A stretch of DNA of 9,511 nucleotides. Origin: DAIDKA01 sp035506335. GTDB lineage: Bacteria > Pseudomonadota > Gammaproteobacteria > Steroidobacterales > Steroidobacteraceae. Below the pieces are notes generated by a model that did no database searches, was not told the origin of the DNA, and saw only the letters and a program-made list of their open reading frames with translations. The stretch is taken from positions 1 through 9,511 of the forward strand of contig DATJPN010000238.1 in assembly GCA_035506335.1 (NCBI GenBank), read 5' to 3'. Position 1 is the stretch's first letter. Each line of letters opens with the position of its first letter. Both the position numbers and the translations under genes were made by a program. Below are positions 1 to 6,690 of this stretch, piece after piece.

Positions 1-56
1 CTGGCTGCCGGCCAGGCATCCGTACGAGTACCTAATCCGCCGGGTGGGGCGCTGGT

Positions 57-85
57 TTGAAGATTGGGTCTCCTGCCCCCATAAT
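57..85 (+). promoter_or_regulatory. Candidate sigma70 promoter of grxD
   Basis: TTGAAG at 57-62 (-35) and CATAAT at 80-85 (-10) are separated by 17 bases. Each hexamer matches the sigma70 consensus at five of six positions. Transcription would start near 91-93, leaving a leader of about 20 bases that contains the Shine-Dalgarno. The promoter overlaps the in-frame TTG at 57, which argues against that codon as the grxD start. The match is by eye only; no transcript data are available. Confidence 0.6.
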
Positions 86-96
86 CGCCACAAACC

Positions 97-103
97 GGAG
101 GAG
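97..103 (+). promoter_or_regulatory. Strong ribosome binding site of grxD
   Basis: GGAGGAG lies seven bases upstream of the ATG at 111. It is the best Shine-Dalgarno in the window and fixes the grxD start at 111 rather than at the upstream in-frame TTG at 57. Confidence 0.75.
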
Positions 104-110
104 CAGGATT

Positions 111-434
111 ATGGACGTCGTGGAAAGGATCAAGGCCGAGATCAATTCGGCGCCGGTGGTGCTGTTCATGAAGGGCACGCCGGATTTTCCCCAATGTGGC
201 TTTTCGGCGCAGACCGTGGCGGCCCTCAATGCCGTGGGCGCGCAGTTCAAGCATGTGAACATATTCGAGGAGCCGGAGTTGCGCGAGGCCCTGAAGCGCT
301 ACTCGAACTGGCCGACCTACCCGCAGCTGTACGTCAAGGGCGAACTGGTCGGCGGCTGCGACATTGCGCTGGAGATGTACCACAGCGGCGAATTGAAGAA
401 GCTGCTGCAGGATAACGGCGCGGTCGCCGCCTAG
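111..434 (+). CDS. grxD: Monothiol glutaredoxin Grx4 family (CGFS type)
   Basis: This 107-residue protein is a single-domain monothiol glutaredoxin. The family binds a [2Fe-2S] cluster as a glutathione-ligated dimer, or with BolA partners, and delivers or stores Fe-S clusters in the cytosol. Visible family marks are the CGFS active site at residues 29-32 preceded by the KGTPDFPQ segment, the cis-proline motif WPTYPQLYVKGE from residue 67, and the glutathione-binding GGCD at 81-84. The length is close to E. coli GrxD (about 115). The start at 111 is chosen for its ATG, its strong Shine-Dalgarno and the promoter upstream; an in-frame TTG at 57 lies inside the -35 element. The gene stands alone on its strand and converges on rnt with 7 bases between the stops. 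In E. coli and Pseudomonas, from memory, grxD also lies near rnt. Nothing looks broken. Confidence 0.95.
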   Translation: MDVVERIKAEINSAPVVLFMKGTPDFPQCGFSAQTVAALNAVGAQFKHVNIFEEPELREALKRYSNWPTYPQLYVKGELVGGCDIALEMYHSGELKKLLQDNGAVAA

Positions 435-441
435 CTTCTCC

Positions 442-1161
442 TCACGGGTCGGGGGAGGCCTCCGCGCCGGGTTCGCCCGCCGCACCCTCCGCCAGCCAGC
501 CCAATTGCGCGACCCGGTCCTGGGCCGCCGCATAGGTGGTCTGCATGCGGTTGCAGACGAAACAGAACAGGTCGGCGGTGCGCTCGGCGTCGTAGGACGC
601 CGAATGCGCCGAGCTCGCGTCCCACTGGATGCCGGAGACGGCCACGGCCTTGGCCAGCACGGTCTGGCCGAGCGCGGCACCGGCCAGCGTCGCGGTATCG
701 AAGCAGGAGAACGGGTGGAACGGACTGCGCTTGACGTCCGTTCGCTCCAGCGCCGCGTTCAGGAATCCCAGATCGAAGGCGGCATTGTGGCCGACCAGGA
801 TGGCGCGCCGGCAGCCGTAGGCCCGCATCTGATGCCGCACTTCGCGGAAGATCCTCTGCAGTGCCTCGCGTTCCGGCAGGGCCGGCCGCAGCGGATGGTA
901 GGGATCGATCCCCGTCACGCTGAGCGAGGCCGGATCCAGCCGCGCGCCCGCAAAGGGCTGCACATGGAAGCTCAAGGTCGCGCCGCGCGAGAGGGTGCCG
1001 CTCGCATCGATGTCGATGAACACGGCGGCGATCTCCAGCAAGGCGTCGGTGCGCGCATTGAAGCCGCCGGTCTCCACGTCGACGACGACCGGCAGGAAGC
1101 CGCGGAAGCGGCGGCTCATCAGCGCGGCCGTCGCCGCGAGGGGTTCGCCGTGCTCGCTCAC
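442..1161 (-). CDS. rnt: Ribonuclease T (DEDDh 3'-5' exoribonuclease)
   Basis: This 239-residue protein is RNase T, a homodimeric 3'-5' exonuclease that trims 3' ends of tRNA, 5S and 23S rRNA and other stable RNAs and turns over the tRNA CCA end. The DEDDh active site is complete: D28 and E30 in DVETGG, D130 in HNAAFD, H186 and D191 in HSASYDAERTADL. All lie five residues after the E. coli positions (D23, E25, D125, H181, D186). Of the E. coli substrate-stacking phenylalanines, F34, F129 and F151 are kept, but the F77 equivalent is V82 and the E73 equivalent is A78. The start is GTG at 1161, overlapping the pyrC stop by 4 bases (GTGA) with no Shine-Dalgarno, so reinitiation after pyrC is likely. 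An in-frame ATG at residue 15 is an alternative. The C-terminal tail is Ala/Gly/Pro-rich. It is the last gene of the aminopeptidase-pyrC-rnt operon. Confidence 0.95.
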   Translation of the reverse strand: MSEHGEPLAATAALMSRRFRGFLPVVVDVETGGFNARTDALLEIAAVFIDIDASGTLSRGATLSFHVQPFAGARLDPASLSVTGIDPYHPLRPALPEREALQRIFREVRHQMRAYGCRRAILVGHNAAFDLGFLNAALERTDVKRSPFHPFSCFDTATLAGAALGQTVLAKAVAVSGIQWDASSAHSASYDAERTADLFCFVCNRMQTTYAAAQDRVAQLGWLAEGAAGEPGAEASPDP

Positions 1162-2204
1162 GGGCGCGCGCCCGGCGCGATGCGCCAGCCGATCATCTCG
1201 CCCGCCCGCAGCGGCACGAGGGTCTCGCCGCCGAAGTCATAGGAATCGGGAACCTTCCACGCTTCGGCGACGAGCGTGATGAAGTCCGGATTGCGCGGCA
1301 GTCGATAGAAGTCGGCCCCGAACTCCGAGGCGAAGCCTGCCAGCAGGGGCAGCCGGCCGACGCTGTCGAAAACTTCCGCATACAGTTCGATGGCGGCGTG
1401 CGCGCTGAAGACTCCCGCGCAGCCGCAGGCCGCTTCCTTGGCGCGGCGCGCGTGCGGCGCGCTGTCGGTGCCGAGGAAGAAGCGCGGATCGGCGCTCGTG
1501 GCGGCCTCGAGCAGCGCCTCGCGGTCCGGTTCGGTCTTCAGCACCGGCAGGCAGAACAGATGCGGCCGGATGCCCCCGGCGAACAGCGCGTTGCGATTCA
1601 TCATCAGGTGCTGCGGAGTGATGGTCGCGGCCACTCCGGCGCGCGCGGAGCGCACGAACTCCACGGCGCGGCGGGTCGTGATGTGCTCGAAGACGATCCT
1701 GAGGCCGGGGTGGCGCACGCACAGCGGCAGCAGCACCTCATCGATGAAGCGCGCTTCGCGGTCGAACACGTCGACATCGGCGCCCGTGACCTCGCCGTGG
1801 ACCTGCAGCACCATCCCGTGTTCGCTCATCTGCTCGAGCACCCGCCGGATGTTGCGCAGGTCCGTGACGCCGGATTCGGAGTTGGTGGTGGCTCCGGCCG
1901 GGTACAGCTTGAATCCGGCCACGCAGCCGCTGGCGCGGGCCTGCGCCACCTCCCCGGGCGTGGTGTGATCGGTCAGGTACAGCGTCATCAGGGGCTCGAA
2001 GGCCGATCCGGCCGGCAGTGCGGCCAGGATCCGTTCGCGGTACGCCATGGCGAGCGCCGTGGTCGTGACCGGCGGCTTCAGATTCGGCATCACGATGGCG
2101 CGTCCGAAGCGCGCCGCGGTGAACGGCAGGACCGCGGCCATCGCGGCGCCATCGCGCAGGTGCAGGTGCCAGTCGTCGGGGCGGCGCAGCGTGAGGGTGG
2201 TCAT
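1158..2204 (-). CDS. pyrC: Dihydroorotase
   Basis: This 348-residue protein is the short (E. coli-type) dihydroorotase, the same length as E. coli PyrC. It cyclises carbamoyl-aspartate to dihydroorotate, the third step of de novo pyrimidine synthesis, in the cytosol. The binuclear zinc centre is complete: H13 and H15 in HLHLRDG, K99 (carboxylated bridging lysine, in GFKLYPAGATTNS), H136 in VHGE, H174 in FEHITT and D247 in GTDSAPH. Every one is three residues before its E. coli counterpart. T106 and T107 match the two threonines of the E. coli active-site loop. The ATG at 2204 overlaps the aminopeptidase stop as ATGA and has no clear Shine-Dalgarno. Its own stop overlaps the rnt GTG. The same frame stays open far upstream into the aminopeptidase gene, but the family length and the overlap fix the start here. 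Confidence 0.97.
   Translation of the reverse strand: MTTLTLRRPDDWHLHLRDGAAMAAVLPFTAARFGRAIVMPNLKPPVTTTALAMAYRERILAALPAGSAFEPLMTLYLTDHTTPGEVAQARASGCVAGFKLYPAGATTNSESGVTDLRNIRRVLEQMSEHGMVLQVHGEVTGADVDVFDREARFIDEVLLPLCVRHPGLRIVFEHITTRRAVEFVRSARAGVAATITPQHLMMNRNALFAGGIRPHLFCLPVLKTEPDREALLEAATSADPRFFLGTDSAPHARRAKEAACGCAGVFSAHAAIELYAEVFDSVGRLPLLAGFASEFGADFYRLPRNPDFITLVAEAWKVPDSYDFGGETLVPLRAGEMIGWRIAPGARP
1161..1174. repeat. 14-bp perfect palindrome at the pyrC/rnt junction
   Basis: CGGGCGCGCGCCCG is exactly self-complementary. On the minus strand its last base is the G of the rnt GTG start codon. It encodes the end of PyrC (G-A-R-P). In mRNA it could form a very short hairpin just before the start. 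A shorter palindrome of the same form sits at the upstream junction. Because the region is so GC-rich, chance is a real alternative. Confidence 0.5.
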
Positions 2205-3781
2205 CGGGCGCCCGTTCCGGCCGGCAGCGGCAGCCTGCCACCGCGCAGCAGTTCGAGGGTGTAGCGCACGCCGAAGCCGGTGATGTCGGTATTGACATGG
2301 GCCAGGCCGCCGGTGCGTACGGCGGACGCCAGGTCCATGTGGATCCAGGCGCTGCCCTCGGGTACGAAGCGCGACAGGAAACGCGCCGCGAGGATGTGAT
2401 CGGCCTTGGCGTCCGGCGTGCACTGCATGACATCGGCGATCCGGCTCTCCAGTTCCGCGTCGTAGTCGGCGTCCAGCGGAAAATTCCAGACGCGCTCGCC
2501 GCTCGCCGCACCGGCCGCCAGCGCCGTCGCGGCGAGCGCCGCCGGCCGCACGAAGATTCCGCTCATGCGTTCCCCGAGGGCCGTGACACAGGCGCCGGTG
2601 AGCGTCGCGTAGTCGAGGATGAGCTTCGGCCGCGTCCGGCCCGCGAGCGCCAAGGTGTCCGCAAGCACCATGCGACCTTCGGCATCGGTGTGAATGACCT
2701 GGATGCTGATACCGTTGACGGCGGTGACGACCTCTTGCGGTACGTAGGCCTCGGGTCCCGTGCGATTGTCCGTGATGGCGAGCCACGCATCCACGGCCAG
2801 CGCCGAGCGCTGCTCGGCGAGCGCGCACAGCGTGGCCAGCGCCACCGCGCTGCCGTTCATGTCGGTGTGCATGTCGAGCATGCCCCGGTGCGGCTTCAGA
2901 TTCGTGCCGCCGGTGTCGAACAGTACGCCCTTGCCGACCAGGGCCAGGTCCACGCGACCGCGACCGCGACGCCGGGCCGGCCGATAGCTCAGGTGCGCGA
3001 TGCCCGCGGTGCGCCGGGCGTTGCCCTGCGAAACCGCCAGGAACGCACCCGCGCCGAGCCGCTTGAGGGCGCCCTCCGACAGCCAGCGGAACCTGAGTCC
3101 ATGCCGGCGGGCGAGTTCGCGCAGCACGCGCCGGTAGGCGCCGGCATCGAGTATGTTCGGCGGCAGCGCCGTGAGCCAACGGGCGAGGCCATTGGCCCGT
3201 GCGGTGCTGCCGATGCGGCGCAGGTCCAGCGATCCCCCGACCACGACGACCTGTCGCAGGCGCGTCGCAGGCTTGCGAACGCTGCGGAAACTGGGCATCT
3301 CGAATGCCCCGGCGAGGGTGGCGCTGAGCAGCGCCTCGAGCGCGCGGTCCTCCACGCCATCGGGCTGCTTCGGCGCGGCGATGGCAATCGATCCGGGGCA
3401 ACAGCTGCCGAGGTCCCGCGCCATGCGCCCCGCGAGGCTGAGGGTTTCGAAGGCGCCGGCATCGCGCGGCATCACCCCCAGCACCAGTCGGGTCTGGCGC
3501 GGGTTCGCGAGACTGATGCTGCGCACGCTGCCCGAGCCCGGGCCCGATTGGGCGCCGCCGCCCGCCGCCCTGCGCGGGGGCCCCTGGCGGGTCCGCCCGG
3601 CGTGCAGCTGCCGCCACGCCTGCGCATGAGGCAATGCCGAGAACACCGCCGGGGATGCATCCACGGGAATGATGACTAGTATGGCATCGAGCGTGTCGCC
3701 CACGCCCGCGGTGAGGCGGGGCCGGCGCTCGATCCGCGGCGGCGCCTGCACCGGCAACAGCGATGTCGCGCGAGCGGTCAT
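2201..3781 (-). CDS. M17 family (leucyl/PepA-like) aminopeptidase
   Basis: This 526-residue protein is a peptidase family M17 metallo-aminopeptidase, which removes N-terminal residues from peptides with two metal ions. The C-terminal catalytic half is complete: K284 and D289 in VGKGVLFDTGG, K296 in TNLKP, D307 in HTDMNGSA, and D366, E368 and R370 in HTDAEGRM. These correspond, with a constant shift of 14, to E. coli PepA K270, D275, K282, D293, D352, E354 and R356. The usual NTDAEGR reads HTDAEGR (H364), and GGTNLKP and TDMNGSA depart from PepA, so this is a divergent M17 branch and I give no symbol. The N-terminal domain (about 1-190) is poorly conserved, with an Arg/Gly/Pro-rich segment at about 62-88. 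The ATG at 3781 has no good Shine-Dalgarno; GTG at residue 27 is a possible later start. First gene of the operon; its stop overlaps pyrC. Confidence 0.9.
   Translation of the reverse strand: MTARATSLLPVQAPPRIERRPRLTAGVGDTLDAILVIIPVDASPAVFSALPHAQAWRQLHAGRTRQGPPRRAAGGGAQSGPGSGSVRSISLANPRQTRLVLGVMPRDAGAFETLSLAGRMARDLGSCCPGSIAIAAPKQPDGVEDRALEALLSATLAGAFEMPSFRSVRKPATRLRQVVVVGGSLDLRRIGSTARANGLARWLTALPPNILDAGAYRRVLRELARRHGLRFRWLSEGALKRLGAGAFLAVSQGNARRTAGIAHLSYRPARRRGRGRVDLALVGKGVLFDTGGTNLKPHRGMLDMHTDMNGSAVALATLCALAEQRSALAVDAWLAITDNRTGPEAYVPQEVVTAVNGISIQVIHTDAEGRMVLADTLALAGRTRPKLILDYATLTGACVTALGERMSGIFVRPAALAATALAAGAASGERVWNFPLDADYDAELESRIADVMQCTPDAKADHILAARFLSRFVPEGSAWIHMDLASAVRTGGLAHVNTDITGFGVRYTLELLRGGRLPLPAGTGAR
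2205..2214. repeat. 10-bp perfect palindrome at the aminopeptidase/pyrC junction
   Basis: CGGGCGCCCG is self-complementary and touches the pyrC ATG at 2204 (minus strand). It encodes the end of the aminopeptidase (G-A-R). It has the same outer arms as the palindrome at 1161-1174. Function is unknown, and a chance origin from GC-rich coding is possible. Confidence 0.45.
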
Positions 3782-3841
3782 GGCCGGAGCGAGCGGCGTG
3801 AGGGCAGCATCCCGGAAAGAGGCCCGTTCCGCCTTGCTTGC

Positions 3842-3870
3842 TTGACCGTCGCCAGTGAAATCCGGATCAT
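3842..3870 (+). promoter_or_regulatory. Candidate sigma70 promoter of aceE-aceF-lpd
   Basis: TTGACC at 3842-3847 matches five of six -35 positions. GATCAT at 3865-3870, after 17 bases, matches four of six -10 positions. Transcription would start near 3877 and give a leader of about 105 bases before the aceE ATG. The rest of the 201-base gap between the divergent genes holds the two structures listed next. I saw no clear PdhR-type box (ATTGGT-N3-ACCAAT form) and no convincing minus-strand promoter for the aminopeptidase operon. Confidence 0.4.
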
Positions 3871-3898
3871 TACCTAGCTTGATTCAACGCGAATTCAC

Positions 3899-3915
3899 GC
3901 GCAGTCGATCTGCGC
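3899..3915. repeat. Inverted repeat in the aceE leader
   Basis: GCGCAG (3899-3904) and CTGCGC (3910-3915) are perfect inverted arms around the 5-base spacer TCGAT. The repeat lies about 20 bases after the predicted aceE transcription start, in non-coding DNA between divergent operons. It could be a regulator site or a leader hairpin. No T-run follows, so it is not an intrinsic terminator. Confidence 0.45.
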
Positions 3916-3958
3916 ATCCTAGCACAGCATCCGTTCGCGCCCGTGCCTGCGGGGCCGC

Positions 3959-3982
3959 GGCGGCGGAGTTTTGAGAGCCGCC
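3959..3982 (+). promoter_or_regulatory. Potential hairpin covering the aceE ribosome binding site
   Basis: GGCGGC (3959-3964) can pair with GCCGCC (3977-3982), which ends directly at the aceE ATG. The 12-base loop carries CGGAG/GAGAG, the only purine-rich Shine-Dalgarno candidates. The GAGAG at 3973-3977 is five bases from the ATG at 3983, and its last G would be in the stem. A slightly shifted pairing (GGCGG 3962-3966 with CCGCC 3978-3982) is also possible. Any control of translation is inference. Confidence 0.35.
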
Positions 3983-6652
3983 ATGACGGAACTTCCCAAG
4001 TTGCAAGATCTCGACCCGACGGAAACCCAGGAGTGGCTGGAGTCCATCGACTCGGTGTTGAAGACGCACGGCGCGGACCGCGCGCACTTCCTGCTGGAAC
4101 GGCTGATCGACCATACGCGTCGATCCGGCGCCTACCTGCCGTTCAAGCCCAACACCGCCTACGTGAACACGATCTCGGTCACGCAGGAGAAGGAATATCC
4201 CGGTGACCGCGCCCTGGAGCGCCGCATCGAGGCCTACCTGCGCTGGAATGCCGTGGCGATGGTTCTCAGGGCCAACAAGCTCTCCTCCGAATTCGGCGGG
4301 CACCTCGCCAGCTACGCCTCCTCGGCGACGCTCTACGAAGTCGGGTTCAATCACTTCTGGCGCGCCGCCTCCGCGCAGCATCCCGGCGACATGGTCTTCA
4401 TGCAGGGACATTCCTCCCCCGGCATCTACGCGCGTGCGTTCCTCGAAGGCCGCCTGTCCGAGGAGCAGTTGAACCGCTTCCGCCAGGAAGCCGAGGGACC
4501 CGGACTCGGACTGTCCTCCTATCCGCACCCGTGGCTGATGCCGGAATTCTGGCAGTTCCCGACGGTGTCGATGGGGCTCGGGCCGATGATGGCCATCTTC
4601 CAGGCGCGCTTCGTGCGCTACATGGAGCACCGCGGCCTCGTGCCGCCCACGGACCGCAAGGTCTGGTGCTTCCTCGGCGACGGCGAGACCGACGAGCCCG
4701 AATCGATGGGCGCGCTCACCATGCCGGTGCGCGAGCAGCTCGACAATCTCGTGTTCGTGATCAACTGCAACCTGCAGCGCCTGGACGGTCCGGTGCGCGG
4801 CAACGGCAAGATCATCCAGGAGCTCGAAGCGGCCTACCTCGGCGCCGGCTGGAACGTCATCAAGGTGCTGTGGGGTTCACGCTGGGATCCGCTGCTGGCG
4901 CGCGACCAGAAGGGACTGCTGCGCAAGGTCATGGAGGACACGGTCGACGGGGAGATGCAGAACTTCAAGGCGAAGGATGGCGGCTACACGCGCGAGCATT
5001 TCTTCGGCAAGTACCCCGAAACGCGCGAAATGGTCGCCAACATGAGCGACGCCGACATCTACGCCCTGAAGCGCGGCGGCCATGATGCGCAGAAGGTGTT
5101 CGCGGCCTACTACGCGGCCTCGAACCACAAGGGGCAGCCGACCGTCATTCTCGCGCATACCGTCAAGGGCTTCGGCCTCGGCAAGGGTGGCGAGGGCCTG
5201 ATGGTCGCGCACCAGCAGAAGAAGCTGGACACCGATGCGCTGCGGACCTTCCGTGACCGCTTCGCGATGCCGGTCTCCGACGAGGAACTGCCGAAGCTGC
5301 CGTACCTGAAGCTGCCGGAGGGCTCCGAGGAAGCGAAGTACCTGCATGGCAAGCGCAGAGCGCTCGGCGGTTACCTGCCGGCGCGCCGGAACACGGCGCC
5401 GCCGCTGGAGGTTCCGCCGCTGTCCGCCTTCGAGGCCATGCTCGAGGGCACCGGCGAGCGCGAGATTTCCACCACCATGGCCTTCGTGCGGATCCTCACG
5501 GTGCTGCTGAAGGACAAGAACATCGGCAAGAACATCGTGCCGATCGTTCCGGACGAGGCGCGCACGTTCGGCATGGAAGGCCTGTTCCGCCAGATCGGCA
5601 TTTACTCCTCGGTGGGCCAGCTGTACACCCCGCAGGATGCCGAGACCCTGATGTCCTACCGCGAGGACAAGAAGGGCCAGATGCTCGAAGAGGGCATCAA
5701 TGAATCCGGCGCCACCTGCTCGTGGATCGCGGCGGGCACGGCCTACGCCAACCACGGCATCAACATGGTGCCGTTCTACATCTACTACTCGATGTTCGGT
5801 TTCCAGCGGGTCGGGGACTTCCTGTGGGCGGCCGGCGACATCCAGGCGCGCGGCTTCCTGCTCGGCGCCACGGCGGGCCGTACCACGCTCGCGGGCGAAG
5901 GGCTGCAGCACCAGGACGGTCACAGCCTGCTCCACGCGAGCACGATTCCGAACTGCGTCAGTTACGATCCGGCGTTTGCGTACGAGCTGGCCGTTATCAT
6001 CCACGATGGCATGCGCCGCATGTACGTCGAGCAGCAGCGGGTCTTCTACTACATCACGGTGATGAACGAGAACTACGCCCAGCCCGCCCTGCCGAAGGGC
6101 GCCGAGGCCGGCATTCTCAAGGGCATGTATCCGCTGCAGTCCGGCGGCAAGGGCAAGGTGCGCGCAACCCTGCTCGGCTCCGGCACCATCCTGCGTGAAT
6201 GCCTCGCGGCCGCCGGGATCCTGGAGAAGGACTATGGCGTGCCGGCGGACATCTACTCGGTGACCAGCTTCAGCGAGCTGCGCCGCGAGGCGCTCGACTG
6301 CGAGCGCCACAACCTGCTCAATCCGCAGGAGGCGCCCCGGGTACCCTACGTGCGCGGCTGCCTGAAGGACGTCGAAGGCCCGATCGTGGCGGCGACGGAC
6401 TACATGCGCACGGTGCCTGACCAGATCCGCCAGTGGCTGGACCAGCGCTACGTGACCCTCGGCACCGACGGCTACGGCCGCTCCGACAGCCGCGCCGCCC
6501 TGCGGCGACATTTCGAGGTCGATCGGAATTTCATCGTGGTGGCGACGCTGAAGGCGCTGGCCGATGACGGCAAGATCGACCGCGCCACGGTCGGCAAGGC
6601 CATCGCCGCGCTCGGCATCAATCCGGCGAAGGCCGATCCGCTGCATTCCTGA
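3983..6652 (+). CDS. aceE: Pyruvate dehydrogenase E1 component, homodimeric type
   Basis: This 889-residue protein is the thiamine-diphosphate-dependent E1 of the pyruvate dehydrogenase complex. It decarboxylates pyruvate and acetylates lipoyl groups on partner subunits. The length is close to E. coli AceE (887). The diphosphate/Mg motif runs from G232-D233-G234-E235 to the NCNLQRLDGPVRG segment (N263). Other key residues match E. coli ones: H107 in FGGHLASYASS (H106), H410 in the mobile loop VAHQQKK (H407), E574 in EGINESGA, which activates the cofactor (E571), and H643 in LQHQDGHS (H640). The start is ATG 3983; an in-frame TTG at 3971 adds only four residues and sits 2 bases from CGGAG, too close to use it. 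The weak GAGAG Shine-Dalgarno lies in a possible hairpin loop. First gene of the operon; aceF follows after 38 bases. No pdhR-like regulator gene is in the window. Confidence 0.97.
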   Translation: MTELPKLQDLDPTETQEWLESIDSVLKTHGADRAHFLLERLIDHTRRSGAYLPFKPNTAYVNTISVTQEKEYPGDRALERRIEAYLRWNAVAMVLRANKLSSEFGGHLASYASSATLYEVGFNHFWRAASAQHPGDMVFMQGHSSPGIYARAFLEGRLSEEQLNRFRQEAEGPGLGLSSYPHPWLMPEFWQFPTVSMGLGPMMAIFQARFVRYMEHRGLVPPTDRKVWCFLGDGETDEPESMGALTMPVREQLDNLVFVINCNLQRLDGPVRGNGKIIQELEAAYLGAGWNVIKVLWGSRWDPLLARDQKGLLRKVMEDTVDGEMQNFKAKDGGYTREHFFGKYPETREMVANMSDADIYALKRGGHDAQKVFAAYYAASNHKGQPTVILAHTVKGFGLGKGGEGLMVAHQQKKLDTDALRTFRDRFAMPVSDEELPKLPYLKLPEGSEEAKYLHGKRRALGGYLPARRNTAPPLEVPPLSAFEAMLEGTGEREISTTMAFVRILTVLLKDKNIGKNIVPIVPDEARTFGMEGLFRQIGIYSSVGQLYTPQDAETLMSYREDKKGQMLEEGINESGATCSWIAAGTAYANHGINMVPFYIYYSMFGFQRVGDFLWAAGDIQARGFLLGATAGRTTLAGEGLQHQDGHSLLHASTIPNCVSYDPAFAYELAVIIHDGMRRMYVEQQRVFYYITVMNENYAQPALPKGAEAGILKGMYPLQSGGKGKVRATLLGSGTILRECLAAAGILEKDYGVPADIYSVTSFSELRREALDCERHNLLNPQEAPRVPYVRGCLKDVEGPIVAATDYMRTVPDQIRQWLDQRYVTLGTDGYGRSDSRAALRRHFEVDRNFIVVATLKALADDGKIDRATVGKAIAALGINPAKADPLHS

Positions 6653-6690
6653 TCACCATCCCCAGACCACCGGACAAAAGAGAACTACCC

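Noticed and set aside
1..60. Frame open from the window edge to TGA at 58-60, possibly the tail of an upstream gene; also a small hairpin CTGGC-TGCCG-GCCAG at 1-15
   Set aside because: Only 19 codons are visible, with no recognisable family. A second frame is also open here. The hairpin has no T-run. Too little sequence to call either.
454..463. GGAGGCCTCC palindrome as a terminator for grxD or rnt
   Set aside because: It has no loop and no following T-run, and lies inside the rnt coding sequence.
1158..3617. 819-codon open frame covering pyrC and most of the aminopeptidase
   Set aside because: Only the part from the ATG at 2204 matches dihydroorotase. The upstream part is an Arg/Ala/Gly-rich shadow of the aminopeptidase in another frame.
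2297..3679. 460-codon plus-strand frame antisense to the aminopeptidase
   Set aside because: No recognisable domain and biased composition typical of GC-rich shadow frames. The opposite strand has a complete catalytic enzyme.
3782..3820. Ten-codon minus-strand frame ending over the aminopeptidase ATG, as a possible upstream control ORF
   Set aside because: No ribosome binding site precedes its ATG and nothing in its codons suggests attenuation.
3943..4206. GTG-initiated plus-strand frame beginning in the aceE leader, as a possible leader peptide
   Set aside because: It has no Shine-Dalgarno, runs out of frame through the aceE start and shows no recognisable content.
3884..4630. Minus-strand frame in the gap and the start of aceE
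   Set aside because: Mostly antisense to aceE, with no motif and no clear promoter or ribosome binding site.
4877..6646. 589-codon minus-strand frame antisense to aceE
   Set aside because: It lies wholly inside aceE, which has all catalytic motifs. Composition is Val/Arg/Gly/His-rich without motifs, as expected for an antisense shadow.
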